DNA of 64,000 nt. Origin: Leucophora obtusa (lineage: Eukaryota; Arthropoda; Insecta; Diptera; Anthomyiidae). Each line of letters starts with the position of its first letter. Position 1 is the stretch's first letter. The notes beneath the pieces are model-generated. The model searched no databases. It saw only the letters and a program-made list of their open reading frames with translations, and was not told where the DNA came from. Made by a program: the position numbers and the translations under genes. The stretch is taken from contig OX465295.1 of assembly GCA_949987735.1 (NCBI GenBank), forward strand, positions 243,182,079-243,246,078, read 5' to 3'. This document shows positions 1 through 8,808 of this stretch, piece by piece.

Positions 1-2
1 TT

Positions 3-124
3 ACTCAATGGTCCTTGGCCAACCCAAAAAACGGTCACCATATTAAAACGCCATCTAATCTCGATTTTATTTTTTCACCCACAGCAAGCTGTCTTTGCAC
101 ATCCTCATACTCAATGGTCCTTGG
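3..124. repeat. 16-bp direct repeat flanking about 90 bp at the window start
   Basis: The string ACTCAATGGTCCTTGG occurs at 3-18 and again at 109-124. The 90 bp between them (19-108) has no coding feature I recognise. The pair could be the target-site duplication of a tiny retroposed fragment or a local tandem duplication near the 5' end of LINE-A. Because of it the true start of LINE-A ORF1 is unsure. Confidence 0.5.
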
Positions 125-511
125 TCTGTTGCTAATAAGAACGCGCGAAAACAAACTTCCCCTCCCCTTCAACAAAATTCATATAAAATTCCATATACTG
201 AGAGTGAACCCCCTTTTCCTACTAATTGGATGCAATTGTTGGATGAGAAATTGGAGAAACAAAGAGAGCTTATAGTGGATTCCCTCACTAATACATATAA
301 ATCTAGTGAGGAAAAGATAATGCAACGTATTGATGAATTATCTGGTGAGTTGTTTGACTTACGAACATCTTTAACTGATATTGAAAACCGTGTGTCTGTT
401 GTTGAAAGTACTCAGAGAGAAGATATTGCCAAATTAAGCTGTGAATTATCTGCAATGAGATCCAAATTTGAAAATTTACAAAATAATTCTGTATCCTCAG
501 ACTTAATTATA
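95..511 (+). pseudogene. LINE-A ORF1, first part (coiled-coil region)
   Basis: Open frame of about 139 codons that fits the N-terminal half of a non-LTR retrotransposon ORF1 protein, the RNA-binding chaperone. Residues about 48-130 are heptad-like, Glu/Lys/Leu-rich sequence expected to form a trimerising coiled coil, followed by SSDLII where the RRM-like domain should begin. The frame is interrupted at 511 by a foldback MITE. Excising the MITE plus one TA returns exactly to frame at 1224, so this is one ORF1 broken by insertions and not a separate small gene. The first methionine is arbitrary: the upstream sequence carries a direct repeat, and the genuine start may lie outside the window. Confidence 0.75.
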
Positions 512-1223
512 CACTCATAGAAATAAATCCGTAAAAATAGCAGAAAAAGTTACTAAAAATTAGTTAAAAATGATGCTGCAGAAAAAACTGCTAAAATTAG
601 CAGATTTTTTTACTAAATACTAGTAAAATGAGAACAGCAAAATTAAAACTGCTAAATTTACAGAATTTTAGTTATATTTAGGCTAACTTTTAGTTAATTG
701 AAAATAGCAAATTGTACTGTAAAATCTGCAGAAAATTTTGCTAAATATTTGTAGACTAAAAATAGCAAAAATAAACTGTTAAATCTACAAAATTTTTGCT
801 ATTTTTAAGCTAAATTTAGTTGAATGCAAATAGCAGTCTATTCTGCTAAAATCAGCAGAAATATTTGCTAAAAAATTGTAAACTGCTGTTTTCAAAAGGC
901 TCGATTTTTATTTGTATTTAAAAAAAAAATGGAAAAAAAAACTTCGAAAATTTTAAATTTTTTGGTGATTTTTTAGGCTACTAATTATTTAGCAAAATTT
1001 TTTGCTGATTTTAGCAGGTTAATTTGCTAATCTCCATTTACAAAAATTTAGCTCATATATAACTAAAATTCTGTATATTTAACAGTTTTAGTTTTGCTGT
1101 TCTTATATTACTAATATATAGCAAAAATAATCTGCTAATTTAGCAGTTTTTTTCTGTAGCATCATTTTTAACTAATTTTTAGTAGTTTTTACTAAATTTT
1201 CTACGGACTTTTTTCTATTAGTG
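512..1223. mobile_element. Foldback MITE with long terminal inverted repeats, TA target duplication
   Basis: A 712-bp AT-rich element without coding capacity. Its ends (CACTCATAGAAA at the left, the complement of CACTAATAGAAA at the right) begin inverted repeats that continue for about 250-300 bp with mismatches, so the element can fold almost into one hairpin. It is packed with short motifs such as GCTAAA, TAGCAG and TACTAAAAATTAGT. TA flanks both ends (510-511 and 1224-1225), as expected for Tc1/mariner-type mobilisation. Removal of the element and one TA restores the LINE-A reading frame, which fixes both ends to the base. No transposase is encoded. Confidence 0.85.
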
Positions 1224-1451
1224 TAACTGGTATTAAGGATAGTGAAAATAAAAATATTGAATCTCTTTTCTTTAGTATATGTAAATGTATTAAACTGAGC
1301 CCTCCTCAAATAAAACAAGCTTTTCGTTTAAAATCAAACAAAAACAATAGTAAAAAACTGCATTCACCACATGACAGAAATCAGCTGTTTCGTTCTATTG
1401 CTGGTTTTTGTAAAACGAACAAAAGGTCTTTAAACATGACTGATATTGGTG
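1224..1451 (+). pseudogene. LINE-A ORF1, second part (RRM-like region)
   Basis: Continuation of LINE-A ORF1 after the MITE. The frame reads through TGIKDSENKNIESLF and a Lys-rich stretch ending ...NMTDIG, matching the ITGI(P)..E..N pattern at the start of the RRM-like domain of Jockey/CR1 ORF1 proteins. It stops at the 8-bp target duplication TATTGGTG (1444-1451) of the hAT element and resumes in the same frame at 11103, after the second TSD copy at 11095-11102. Confidence 0.75.
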
Positions 1452-1463
1452 TAGGGTTCTATA

Positions 1464-1575
1464 AGTCGACTTTCGACTAATTGATTAATCGACTTTTTGC
1501 GAAAATTTTCGACTTTTTGAAAGTCGACTTTCTTGTGATGCAAAAGTCGAAAAGTCGACTTTTGCTTTCGACTTT
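1464..1575. repeat. hAT left subterminal AGTCGACTTT repeats
   Basis: Five or so copies of the palindromic core GTCGAC with flanking A/T runs (for example AAAGTCGACTTT), on both strands. The matching cluster at the other end of the element is at 10985-11080. Clustered subterminal motifs are the usual transposase-binding sites of hAT elements. Confidence 0.75.
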
Positions 1576-2577
1576 TTTACTTATTACCATATGGCTAAGT
1601 AAATTTTTTTTTGCTGATATATAACACAGTAGAAAAAATTAAGCAAGTGTTGCTAATCTATTGGCAAACAAAACAGTGAAATATGACATAAAAAACTCTA
1701 AAATGTCTATGGTACACAGTGGTTTTAAACTGAGAGAAGTGCTAATACATACACAATTTCTAAACTAATCGTCCGATTTGGACAAAGTTTATAGAATATT
1801 CTAGAGTAAGAATAAGGCTTTTGGAAAATTTTTTAGTCACCCTGTTTTATTAATAGGGCATTTATTTAGCACCAGCGTGCAAAGTAAACCACCTCGAGTG
1901 TAAACAAGCTTTCGGAACTTTTGGCTTCTTAAATTGTCGGCCGATTTTAATGACTTTAGACTTTTTGAATTATACTTAGGGAGAGTAACTTTTTTCCAAT
2001 GTAACCATGGTTAAACGTTAACTCCAGATATTTTCATATAAATTTGAGATTCAAAACTATGGTTAAGCACTAAATTCAGTTTATTTTGGGATAAGTTAGC
2101 AGGTCTTAATTAACAATTTTTCAACAAAACTTTTCGTTAATTTCAGCAAGATAGAATATTATTGGCATTTAACTAAGTTTAACTTTTAACAAAAAGTTTA
2201 TAGAAATAACAGTTTTTTCATTGTATTTCTATCAGTGTATTAATATTGCTTGAGTAAGTCATAAAATCAAAGTGAAATTTAAACAAAATGTAAGCCTTGA
2301 CTTTGATTTCACTTAAATTTTTGTAGCACTTATTGGGTAAAGCTTAAAGCATAACTTGTCAGAATAGGTATCTGCCGATAGCACTGGTGATCGTAATCAA
2401 AACAGAGGAACCAAAAATTTAAAAGGCTATAGCCCCCAGAAAAATGGTCTAGCTACGCCGGTGTATGCAATCTACGCTCAGCATTTGTTGAAAGCGAGAA
2501 AATTTTGAACATAATTTTAAGTTTTCTCAGGTGCGTAAAATATAGCTCCCCAATTTTTTTAGACAGAAAAATTATTG
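1576..2577. other. hAT interior, left segment, non-coding
   Basis: AT-rich sequence between the hAT subterminal repeats and the pogo insertion. I find no credible ORF, RNA gene or further element. The string CACAGTGGTTTTAAAC (1715-1730) recurs in inverted form at about 5083-5098 on the far side of pogo, and CCATATGGCTA recurs in direct form at about 1587 and 5001, so the two segments belong to the same hAT interior. Confidence 0.5.
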
Positions 2578-2949
2578 TACAGTAGACACTCGCAAATTAG
2601 AGCTTTCAGTAATTCGAACGTCCAGAAATTAGAATCAATGTTTGCAATACATTAAACGAATTTAAAATTCTAATTTCTGAGCGTTTTTTTTTTTTTTTTT
2701 GGTTATTTGAATACACAGGAAATCCCCAATTTATTTTTATTCTGTTTGAATAAAGTAAAACTAAAAAGGGGAATCACCAAATTATATATGTTTTTCCCTA
2801 TTTGTTTTTTTTTTGTCGCATTTATGTACATTTTTGGCTAGTTTATTTGTGAAATTTGATACGCGTGTACATATTATTTGGCAGTCTCTATTAAATAGTG
2901 AAATTGTATCATTTAAAATGTTAAATAAACGTAAAAAAACACTTTATCA

Positions 2950-4407
2950 TTGGAAACTAAAGTCAAAATATTAGAAAAGCTTGACAAAGGCGTTCAAGGG
3001 AACCGGTTAGCCCTAGATTTTAATGTGACAACATCTTCAATCAGCTACATTAAATCACATAGAACAGCAATATTAAATGCTGTTTCAAACACATATCAGG
3101 AGGCAAACAATAAATCTTTGCACAGCGCTGAATATCCAAAAATGGAAAGTCGTGGTATGAGTGGTTTTTAAATCAACGAGAAAAAAGTGTACATTGACTG
3201 GGCCAATATTAAAAGAGAAAGCTAAACAAATATTTAGAGAGGAATATCCCGATAAAGATGAAAATGCATTCCGGGCAAGTGATGGATGGTTTACCAAATT
3301 TAAGAAGCGACACGGTATCCGTTTTTTAAAAATTTGTGGCGAGATTCTTTCCAGTGATGTTGGACATAAAATTCAAAAAGACAGAATTTCAGTCCTACTT
3401 CGTGCAAACTCTGATAGATCACACAAATTAGTTCCATTGGTAATTGGAAAAGCAAAAAAACCCAGGTGTTTTAAAAATTTCAATAATCCTCTGCATTACA
3501 ACTTTTCAAAAAATGCTTGGATGACTTCTCGGATTTTTCACGAATGGTTTCACGGAATATTTATTAAAGAGGTAAACAAAAATATTGATTTCAGGTTCAG
3601 TACATAATTTTTTTCAATTCACAGGTGATCCGCTTTTTTCAGGAAAATAATTTGCCTCCGAAAGCCATTTTGCTTATAGATAATTGCTCCGCTCATACAC
3701 CCATTGAGAAACTTAAAAGTGACGATGGAAACATAGTTGCATTATTCTTTCCACCAAATGTGACAGCAGCTTTACAACCAATGGATCAAAACCCTATTAA
3801 GTTAACAAAGCTCAATTACAGAAGTATGTTTCTTTCTCAGTTAATTGCTGAAGGTGGTGAACTGAAGAATTATTTGAAATCCCATTCGATCCGTAATGCT
3901 ATATTATTACTGAAACAAGCTTGGGATGCGGTACCACAAAGTGTTATGAAGAAATCTTGTTCAAAGTTGTCCAATTGGGACTCTAACCAATACGACAGCG
4001 ACGATGACGTGCCAATAGCACAATTGTTGCAAATAGATCATGACTGCAACGAAGTTATTCAGATAACTCAAGCTCTTTTAAAAGAAATAGCTCCCAACGA
4101 TTGCATCGGTATAGAAGACATCGACAGATGGAATGAAGATATGTTTGATGACGGATCTGTTTATGTTCTCAGTAGCGATGGTGAGTCTTCAGATAGCAGC
4201 GAAGACGACGTTGTTGCAGTATCATCAGTTGTCTCTAATACTACAGCCATTGAAAGCGTAAATAATTTAATAAAATGGTGCAATAACAGTGAATTGTTTT
4301 CAACTAAGCACATAAGTAATCTCTTGGCTCTCCGTAATGATATTTCGGATTTAAAGAAACCAAAAAAACAAACAAATATAACTGATTATATGTCAAACAA
4401 AGATTAG
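2950..4407 (+). pseudogene. pogo-family transposase, frameshifted and missing the first catalytic Asp
   Basis: Three segments: 2950-3171 is a psq/CENP-B N-terminal helix-turn-helix; 3161-3571 is the CENP-B second HTH ending KICGE.LSSD, followed directly by the DDE fold; 3625-4407 holds the second Asp in LLIDNCSAH (Asp codon 3679-3681), the third in LQPMDQ, and an Asp/Ser-rich C-terminus. Frameshifts near 3160-3190 separate the two HTH parts. About 60 residues that should follow LSSD, including the DETG motif with the first catalytic Asp, are absent, so catalysis is impossible even if spliced. Related to jerky/tigger-type proteins; decayed. Confidence 0.88.
3572..3624 (+). other. 53-bp phase-0 intron in the pogo transposase
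   Basis: A GT (gtaaac) at 3572 and a pyrimidine-rich run ending in cacag at 3624 bound a 53-bp segment containing a stop codon. Removing it joins ...FIKE to VIRFFQ exactly at a codon boundary and restores the usual pogo alignment between the EWF motif and the second catalytic Asp. Confidence 0.75.
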
Positions 4408-4778
4408 TTGTTAACTTGGCCATTGTTTAATTTTAATTGTTTAATTTTTTTTAAATACAGTTTTTTAGTTTTTAATTAAAAAAAATACATGTGATGTAAT
4501 TGCATTGCTATGTTTTGTTGCCATTCGTTTTTTTTTTATATTCATATTTTTAATTTAAAAAAATACATTTGATGTATTGGACTGAATTGTTGTGTTTTGT
4601 TTTCTTGTTTTTATCAAATAAAATTGAATTAAAAAATATTAAAAAGAGTTTTATTTAAGTTTTTGGAAGTAAATTTACTCAATTTTTTTTCGAAAAAAAA
4701 CGTCCAGAAATTAGAATAATTCAGAAATTAGAATTGCCTCAAAAACAAAGCGGTTCTAATTTGCGAGCGTCTACTATA

Positions 4779-5119
4779 CTTGTTTACAATTAATCCAACC
4801 TTTTAACCTAAATCGTTTAAACATGCTTTTTTGTCAGTTAAAAGATTAACTGGACAGCTAAAAGTTTAACTCTACCAGTTTAAGATACCAAGGTGACGTT
4901 CAAAAAACTAAAAGAACACTTTTTTGGGGCTCCAATGCCCAAAAATGCAGTTTTGTGCATCAAGTGGGTTTTTTTATTAAAAAAAACTGGTATGTTACCA
5001 TATGGCTACACCATGCATTTAAGGGTTAATGTATAAGAATAAAATAAGCCTTAATGTATATAAGTTTTGTGCTACATTTTATGTTTAAAACCACTGTGCG
5101 ATGATAAAAAACAAGGAAA
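4779..5119. other. hAT interior, middle segment, non-coding
   Basis: Sequence of the hAT between pogo and the Penelope composite. AT-rich, no ORF or RNA gene seen. Its right end runs into the first copy of the Penelope target duplication (5120-5134). Confidence 0.55.
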
Positions 5120-5201
5120 AATTTTATTTTATATTTAACTCTACTATTTTCTTGAGCTTAAGGTTTGGTTTTTATTTATAAAAAGTTTTTTATTTTCGAT
5201 A

Positions 5202-5231
5202 TTTCGCTACTCCAATGTGTGGCATCTTCAG
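5202..5231 (-). ncRNA. Hammerhead-ribozyme-like core, Penelope copy A
   Basis: Read on the minus strand: CTGAAGA (CUGANGA consensus), a stem-loop arm TGCCAC...GTAGC with one mismatch, then GAAA. This is the core order of hammerhead ribozymes known from Penelope terminal repeats. A convincing stem III and cleavage triplet are not visible, so it may be decayed. Confidence 0.35.
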
Positions 5232-5432
5232 GAAATAACAATTAATTGAAAAAATTATAAACAATTTCAAAGCTTGAAAAAATTTGAAAAGCATTTGTCA
5301 AATATAAATTGTATGTATACATTTATACCAGCAAACAAAGTTTTTGGTATAAAAGTATAACAAACAAAAATAACAATAATTAACAATAAAAAATGTATTA
5401 ATATAATGTGTTATAAATTAATGTAATGTGTG

Positions 5433-6940
5433 TTATTTCTTTTGTATTAAATATCTATAATTCTGAGCTACATTTTCAATATCTGCTTTAAAGTTAATTC
5501 TATTTTTTGTTGGTGTATTAATTATCTGTAACATTTCTAATATATACCGACGTTTATAATTATGTTCTGTATTTAAAACTGATACATTTTCAAAGTCAGG
5601 ATAGTGACTTAAATTTGAACAATGAGAAGATAATGCTGTCTTTTGTGAATTAATATGTCTATATTTCTGATCTGATTTATGTCCAGCTATTCTAGTTCTC
5701 AATTTATTCTTTGTTGTACCTATATATACCTTATCACAATTCTCTCCGTCATTTCCATTACATGGTATTTTATATACTATATTTGACATGTCCAATTTCT
5801 GTATCCTATCCTTTGTCTTACTATATAATTTATTTATTGTATTGTATGATTTAAAAGCTATTCTATATCTATTAGTATCTATTATCTTTGATTTTTCTAA
5901 ACGTTCTGATATTCCCGGTATATAGACCATAGACTTGTAAATCTTCTGTTCAATTAAATTTCCTGTGTTACTATTCTTCCTAAATTTATATTGATTTATT
6001 AATGAAGAAATTAATCCTATCGGAAAATCATTATCTCTTAATAAATTCCTAATTATTTCCTCATTCTTTCTATGAAATTTTCTGTCACTAATAGTCAATA
6101 CTTTTTCTATCAAATTCTTTGCAGTGCAAATAAATAATTATAATAATAATAATAAATAATTCTACCTGACGCTGTTGGTTTTTGATACCAATCCATTATC
6201 AAATTATTATCTCTTCTTATTACCAAAGTATCTAAATAAGAAAGTTTAGAATCACACTCCTTTTCCATGGTAAACTTAATATCAGGACTAAATTCATTTA
6301 ATGCTCTTAACATATCATCAATTGCATTTTCAGAAATGATACAAAATAGATCATCCACATATTTAATCATTATCACTGGTCTAACATCAAGTTTTTCAAT
6401 ACAAGTGTCCAATAATTCTTCCATAACTATATCAGCCACAATTGGAGAAGCAGGTGATCCCATTGGAAGTCCTTTCCGTTGTAAATATATCTTCTCACTG
6501 TATTGAAAGTATCTATTATCCTCTATACAAAATTTCAAAATACGGAAAAATAAGCCTTTTTCAATAGTTGTATATTCCTTAATAACATTCCATTTTCCCC
6601 TTATAATATTCATTGCCAAATCAACAGGAATACTTGGGAATAAAGAAACTACATCAAAAGAAACTAATTTTTCATCATTCTGTATCTGTTTGTTCAATAA
6701 TCTATTCTTAAATTCAAGTGAGTTCTTTACATTGTACTTAGATTCTTCTGTAATCTTCTTTAAAATGTAAGTAATTTATTTACAGAGTTCATATGATGGA
6801 GAATTAATAAAAGAACAAATTGGTCTCAATGGAAATTCTTCTTTATGAATTTTAGGTAGTCCATATAATCTAGGTGCTGTAGAAATATTAGTCTTAAGTT
6901 TAATTTTCTCTGTATTCATAATAATTTTCTTTTTAAAAAG
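5433..6940 (-). pseudogene. Penelope copy A: RT plus GIY-YIG endonuclease, broken
   Basis: Minus-strand remnant of the Penelope protein. RT motifs visible are LVSFDVVSLFPSIP, GLPMGSPASP and KYVDDLFCI. The C-terminal GIY-YIG endonuclease contains KIPC...CDKVYIGTTKNKL..R..GH and ends at 5433. A (TAA)n-like stretch at about 6128-6160 replaces roughly 50 bp present in copy B and shifts the frame (RIIYYYYYN), and a stop occurs near 6780 where copy B reads KYITNI. Start is truncated at the palindrome 6929-6940. The Cys before the YIG motif is retained here but lost in copy B. Confidence 0.9.
6929..6940. repeat. Palindrome CTTTTTAAAAAG joining inverted Penelope copies
   Basis: A perfect 12-bp palindrome at the exact centre of the A/B inverted repeat. 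Copy C carries the same 12 bp inside its open frame (about 9747-9758) followed by AAAATTA, which is missing on the copy B side here. The junction therefore sits on pre-existing element sequence and not on added bases. Confidence 0.85.
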
Positions 6941-6942
6941 TT

Positions 6943-8439
6943 ATGAATACAGAGAAAATTAAACTTAAGACTAATATTTCTACAGCACCTAGATTATATG
7001 GACTACCTAAAATTCATAAAGAAGAATTTCCATTGAGACCAATTTGTTCTTTTATTAATTCTCCATCATATGAACTCTGTAAATACATTACTAACATTTT
7101 AAAGAAGATTACAGAAGAATCTAAGTACAATGTAAAGAACTCACTTGAATTTAAGAATAGATTATTGAACAAACAGATACAGAATGATGAAAAATTAGTT
7201 TCTTTTGATGTAGTTTCTTTATTCCCAAGTATTCCTGTTGATTTGGCAATGAATATTATAAGGGGAAAATGGAATGTTATTAAGGAATATACAACTATTG
7301 AAAAAGGCTTATTTTTCCGTATTTTGAAATTTTGTATAGAGAATAATAGATACTTTCAATACAGTGAGAAGATATATTTACAACGGAAAGGACTTCCAAT
7401 GGGATCACCTGCTTCTCCAATTGTGGCTGATATAGTTATGGAAGAATTATTGGACACTTGTATTGAAAAACTTGATGTTAGACCAGTGATAATGATTAAA
7501 TATGTGGATGATCTATTTTGTATCATTTCTGAAAATGCAATTGATGATATGTTAAGAGCATTAAATGAATTTAGTCCTGATATTAAGTTTACCATGGAAA
7601 AGGAGTGTGATTCTAAACTTTCTTATTTAGATACTTTGGTAATAAGAAGAGATAATAATTTGATAATGGATTGGTATCAAAAACCAACAGCGTCAGGTAG
7701 AATTATTAATTTTTATTCAAAACATAGTAAGAAAATCATTATTAACACTGCAAAGAACTTGATAGAAAAAGTATTGACTATTAGTGACAGAAAATTTCAT
7801 AGAAAGAATGAGGAAATAATTAGGAATTTATTAAGAGATAATGATTTTCCGATAGGATTAATTACTTCATTAATAAATCAATATAAATTTAGGAAGAATA
7901 GTAACACAGGAAATTTAATTGAACAGAAGATTTACAAGTCTATGGTCTATATACCGGGAATATCAGAACGTTTAGAAAAATCAAAGATAATAGATACTAA
8001 TAGATATAGAATAGCTTTTAAATCATACAATACAATAAATAAATTATATAGTAAGACAAAGGATAGGATACAGAAATTGGACATGTCAAATATAGAATAT
8101 AAAATACCATGTAATGGAAATGACGGAGAGAATTATGATAAGGTATATATAGGTACAACAAAGAATAAATTGAGAACTAGAATAGCTGGACATAAATCAG
8201 ATCAGAAATATAGACATATTAATTCACAAAAGACAGCATTATCTTCTCATTGTTCAAATTTAAGTCACTATCCTGACTTTGAAAATGTATCAGTTTTAAA
8301 TACAGAACATAATTATAAACGTCGGTATATATTAGAAATGTTACAGATAATTAATACACCAACAAAAAATAGAATTAAATTTAAAGCAGATATTGAAAAT
8401 GTAGCTCAGAATTATAGATATTTAATACAAAAGAAATAA
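6943..8439 (+). CDS. Penelope copy B: RT plus GIY-YIG endonuclease, 5'-truncated
   Basis: Uninterrupted frame of 498 codons covering most of the Penelope RT and the complete GIY-YIG region. RT motifs: YGLPKIHK near residues 19-26, SFDVVSLFPSIP about 85-96, GLPMGSPASP about 150-159, KYVDDLFCI about 186-194. Endonuclease: KIPC, VYIGTTKNKLRTRIAGHKSD near 390-410. The N-terminal domain seen in copy C is missing because the copy is truncated at the palindrome. A Cys-to-Tyr change (ENYDK instead of ENCDK) removes one Cys of the Cys-rich motif just before YIG, so endonuclease function is doubtful. The ATG used is internal to the original protein. Confidence 0.9.
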   Translation: MNTEKIKLKTNISTAPRLYGLPKIHKEEFPLRPICSFINSPSYELCKYITNILKKITEESKYNVKNSLEFKNRLLNKQIQNDEKLVSFDVVSLFPSIPVDLAMNIIRGKWNVIKEYTTIEKGLFFRILKFCIENNRYFQYSEKIYLQRKGLPMGSPASPIVADIVMEELLDTCIEKLDVRPVIMIKYVDDLFCIISENAIDDMLRALNEFSPDIKFTMEKECDSKLSYLDTLVIRRDNNLIMDWYQKPTASGRIINFYSKHSKKIIINTAKNLIEKVLTISDRKFHRKNEEIIRNLLRDNDFPIGLITSLINQYKFRKNSNTGNLIEQKIYKSMVYIPGISERLEKSKIIDTNRYRIAFKSYNTINKLYSKTKDRIQKLDMSNIEYKIPCNGNDGENYDKVYIGTTKNKLRTRIAGHKSDQKYRHINSQKTALSSHCSNLSHYPDFENVSVLNTEHNYKRRYILEMLQIINTPTKNRIKFKADIENVAQNYRYLIQKK

Positions 8440-8808
8440 CACACATTACATTAATTTATAACACATTATATTAATACATTTTTTATTGTTAATTATTGTT
8501 ATTTTTGTTTGTTATACTTTTATACCAAAAACTTTGTTTGCTGGTATAGATGTATACATACAATTTATATTTGACAAATGCTTTTCAAATTTTTTCAAGC
8601 TTTGAAATTGTTTATAATTTTTTCAATTAATTGTTATTTCCTGAAGATGCTACACATTGGAGTAGCGAAATATCGAAAATAAAAAACTTTTTATAAATAA
8701 AAACCAAACCTTAAGCTCAAGAAAATAGTAGAGTTAAAAATTAAAAAAGAAGGTTAAATAAACGAAAAGAATTTACAAAATCAAGAGCAGAAGATATAAA
8801 AATATAAG
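8440..8808 (+). repeat. Penelope 3' region of copy B, acting as upstream repeat of copy C
   Basis: Non-coding sequence after copy B's stop. Up to about 8790 it matches the region after copy C (10514-10844) and, inverted, the left end of copy A. Penelope elements are typically flanked by such pseudo-LTRs when tandem. It includes the hammerhead-like core and ends just before the copy C start codon at 8809. Confidence 0.75.
8641..8670 (+). ncRNA. Hammerhead-ribozyme-like core, Penelope copy B
   Basis: CTGAAGA at 8641-8647, perfect 5-bp arm GCTAC/GTAGC enclosing an 8-nt loop, then GAAA at 8667-8670. Flanking arms are weak: upstream GTTATTT could pair with downstream AAAAAAC with one mismatch. 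Self-cleavage is not established by sequence alone. Confidence 0.42.

Larger units (their letters stand above)
2580..4776 (+). mobile_element. pogo/Tigger-like DNA transposon
   Basis: A 2.2 kb element with inverted ends: CAGTAGACACTCGCAAATTA at the left and, complemented, TAGTAGACGCTCGCAAATTA at the right, flanked by TA (2578-2579, 4777-4778). A second motif, CGTCCAGAAATTAGAAT, also recurs inverted just inside each end (about 2620 and 4702). The coding content is a pogo-family transposase with a small intron. It lies inside the hAT interior. Confidence 0.9.

Noticed and set aside
6267..6506. Antisense frames opposite the Penelope RT (also 7356-7595 and 10179-10391)
   Set aside because: Shadow frames of the conserved RT region on the other strand.
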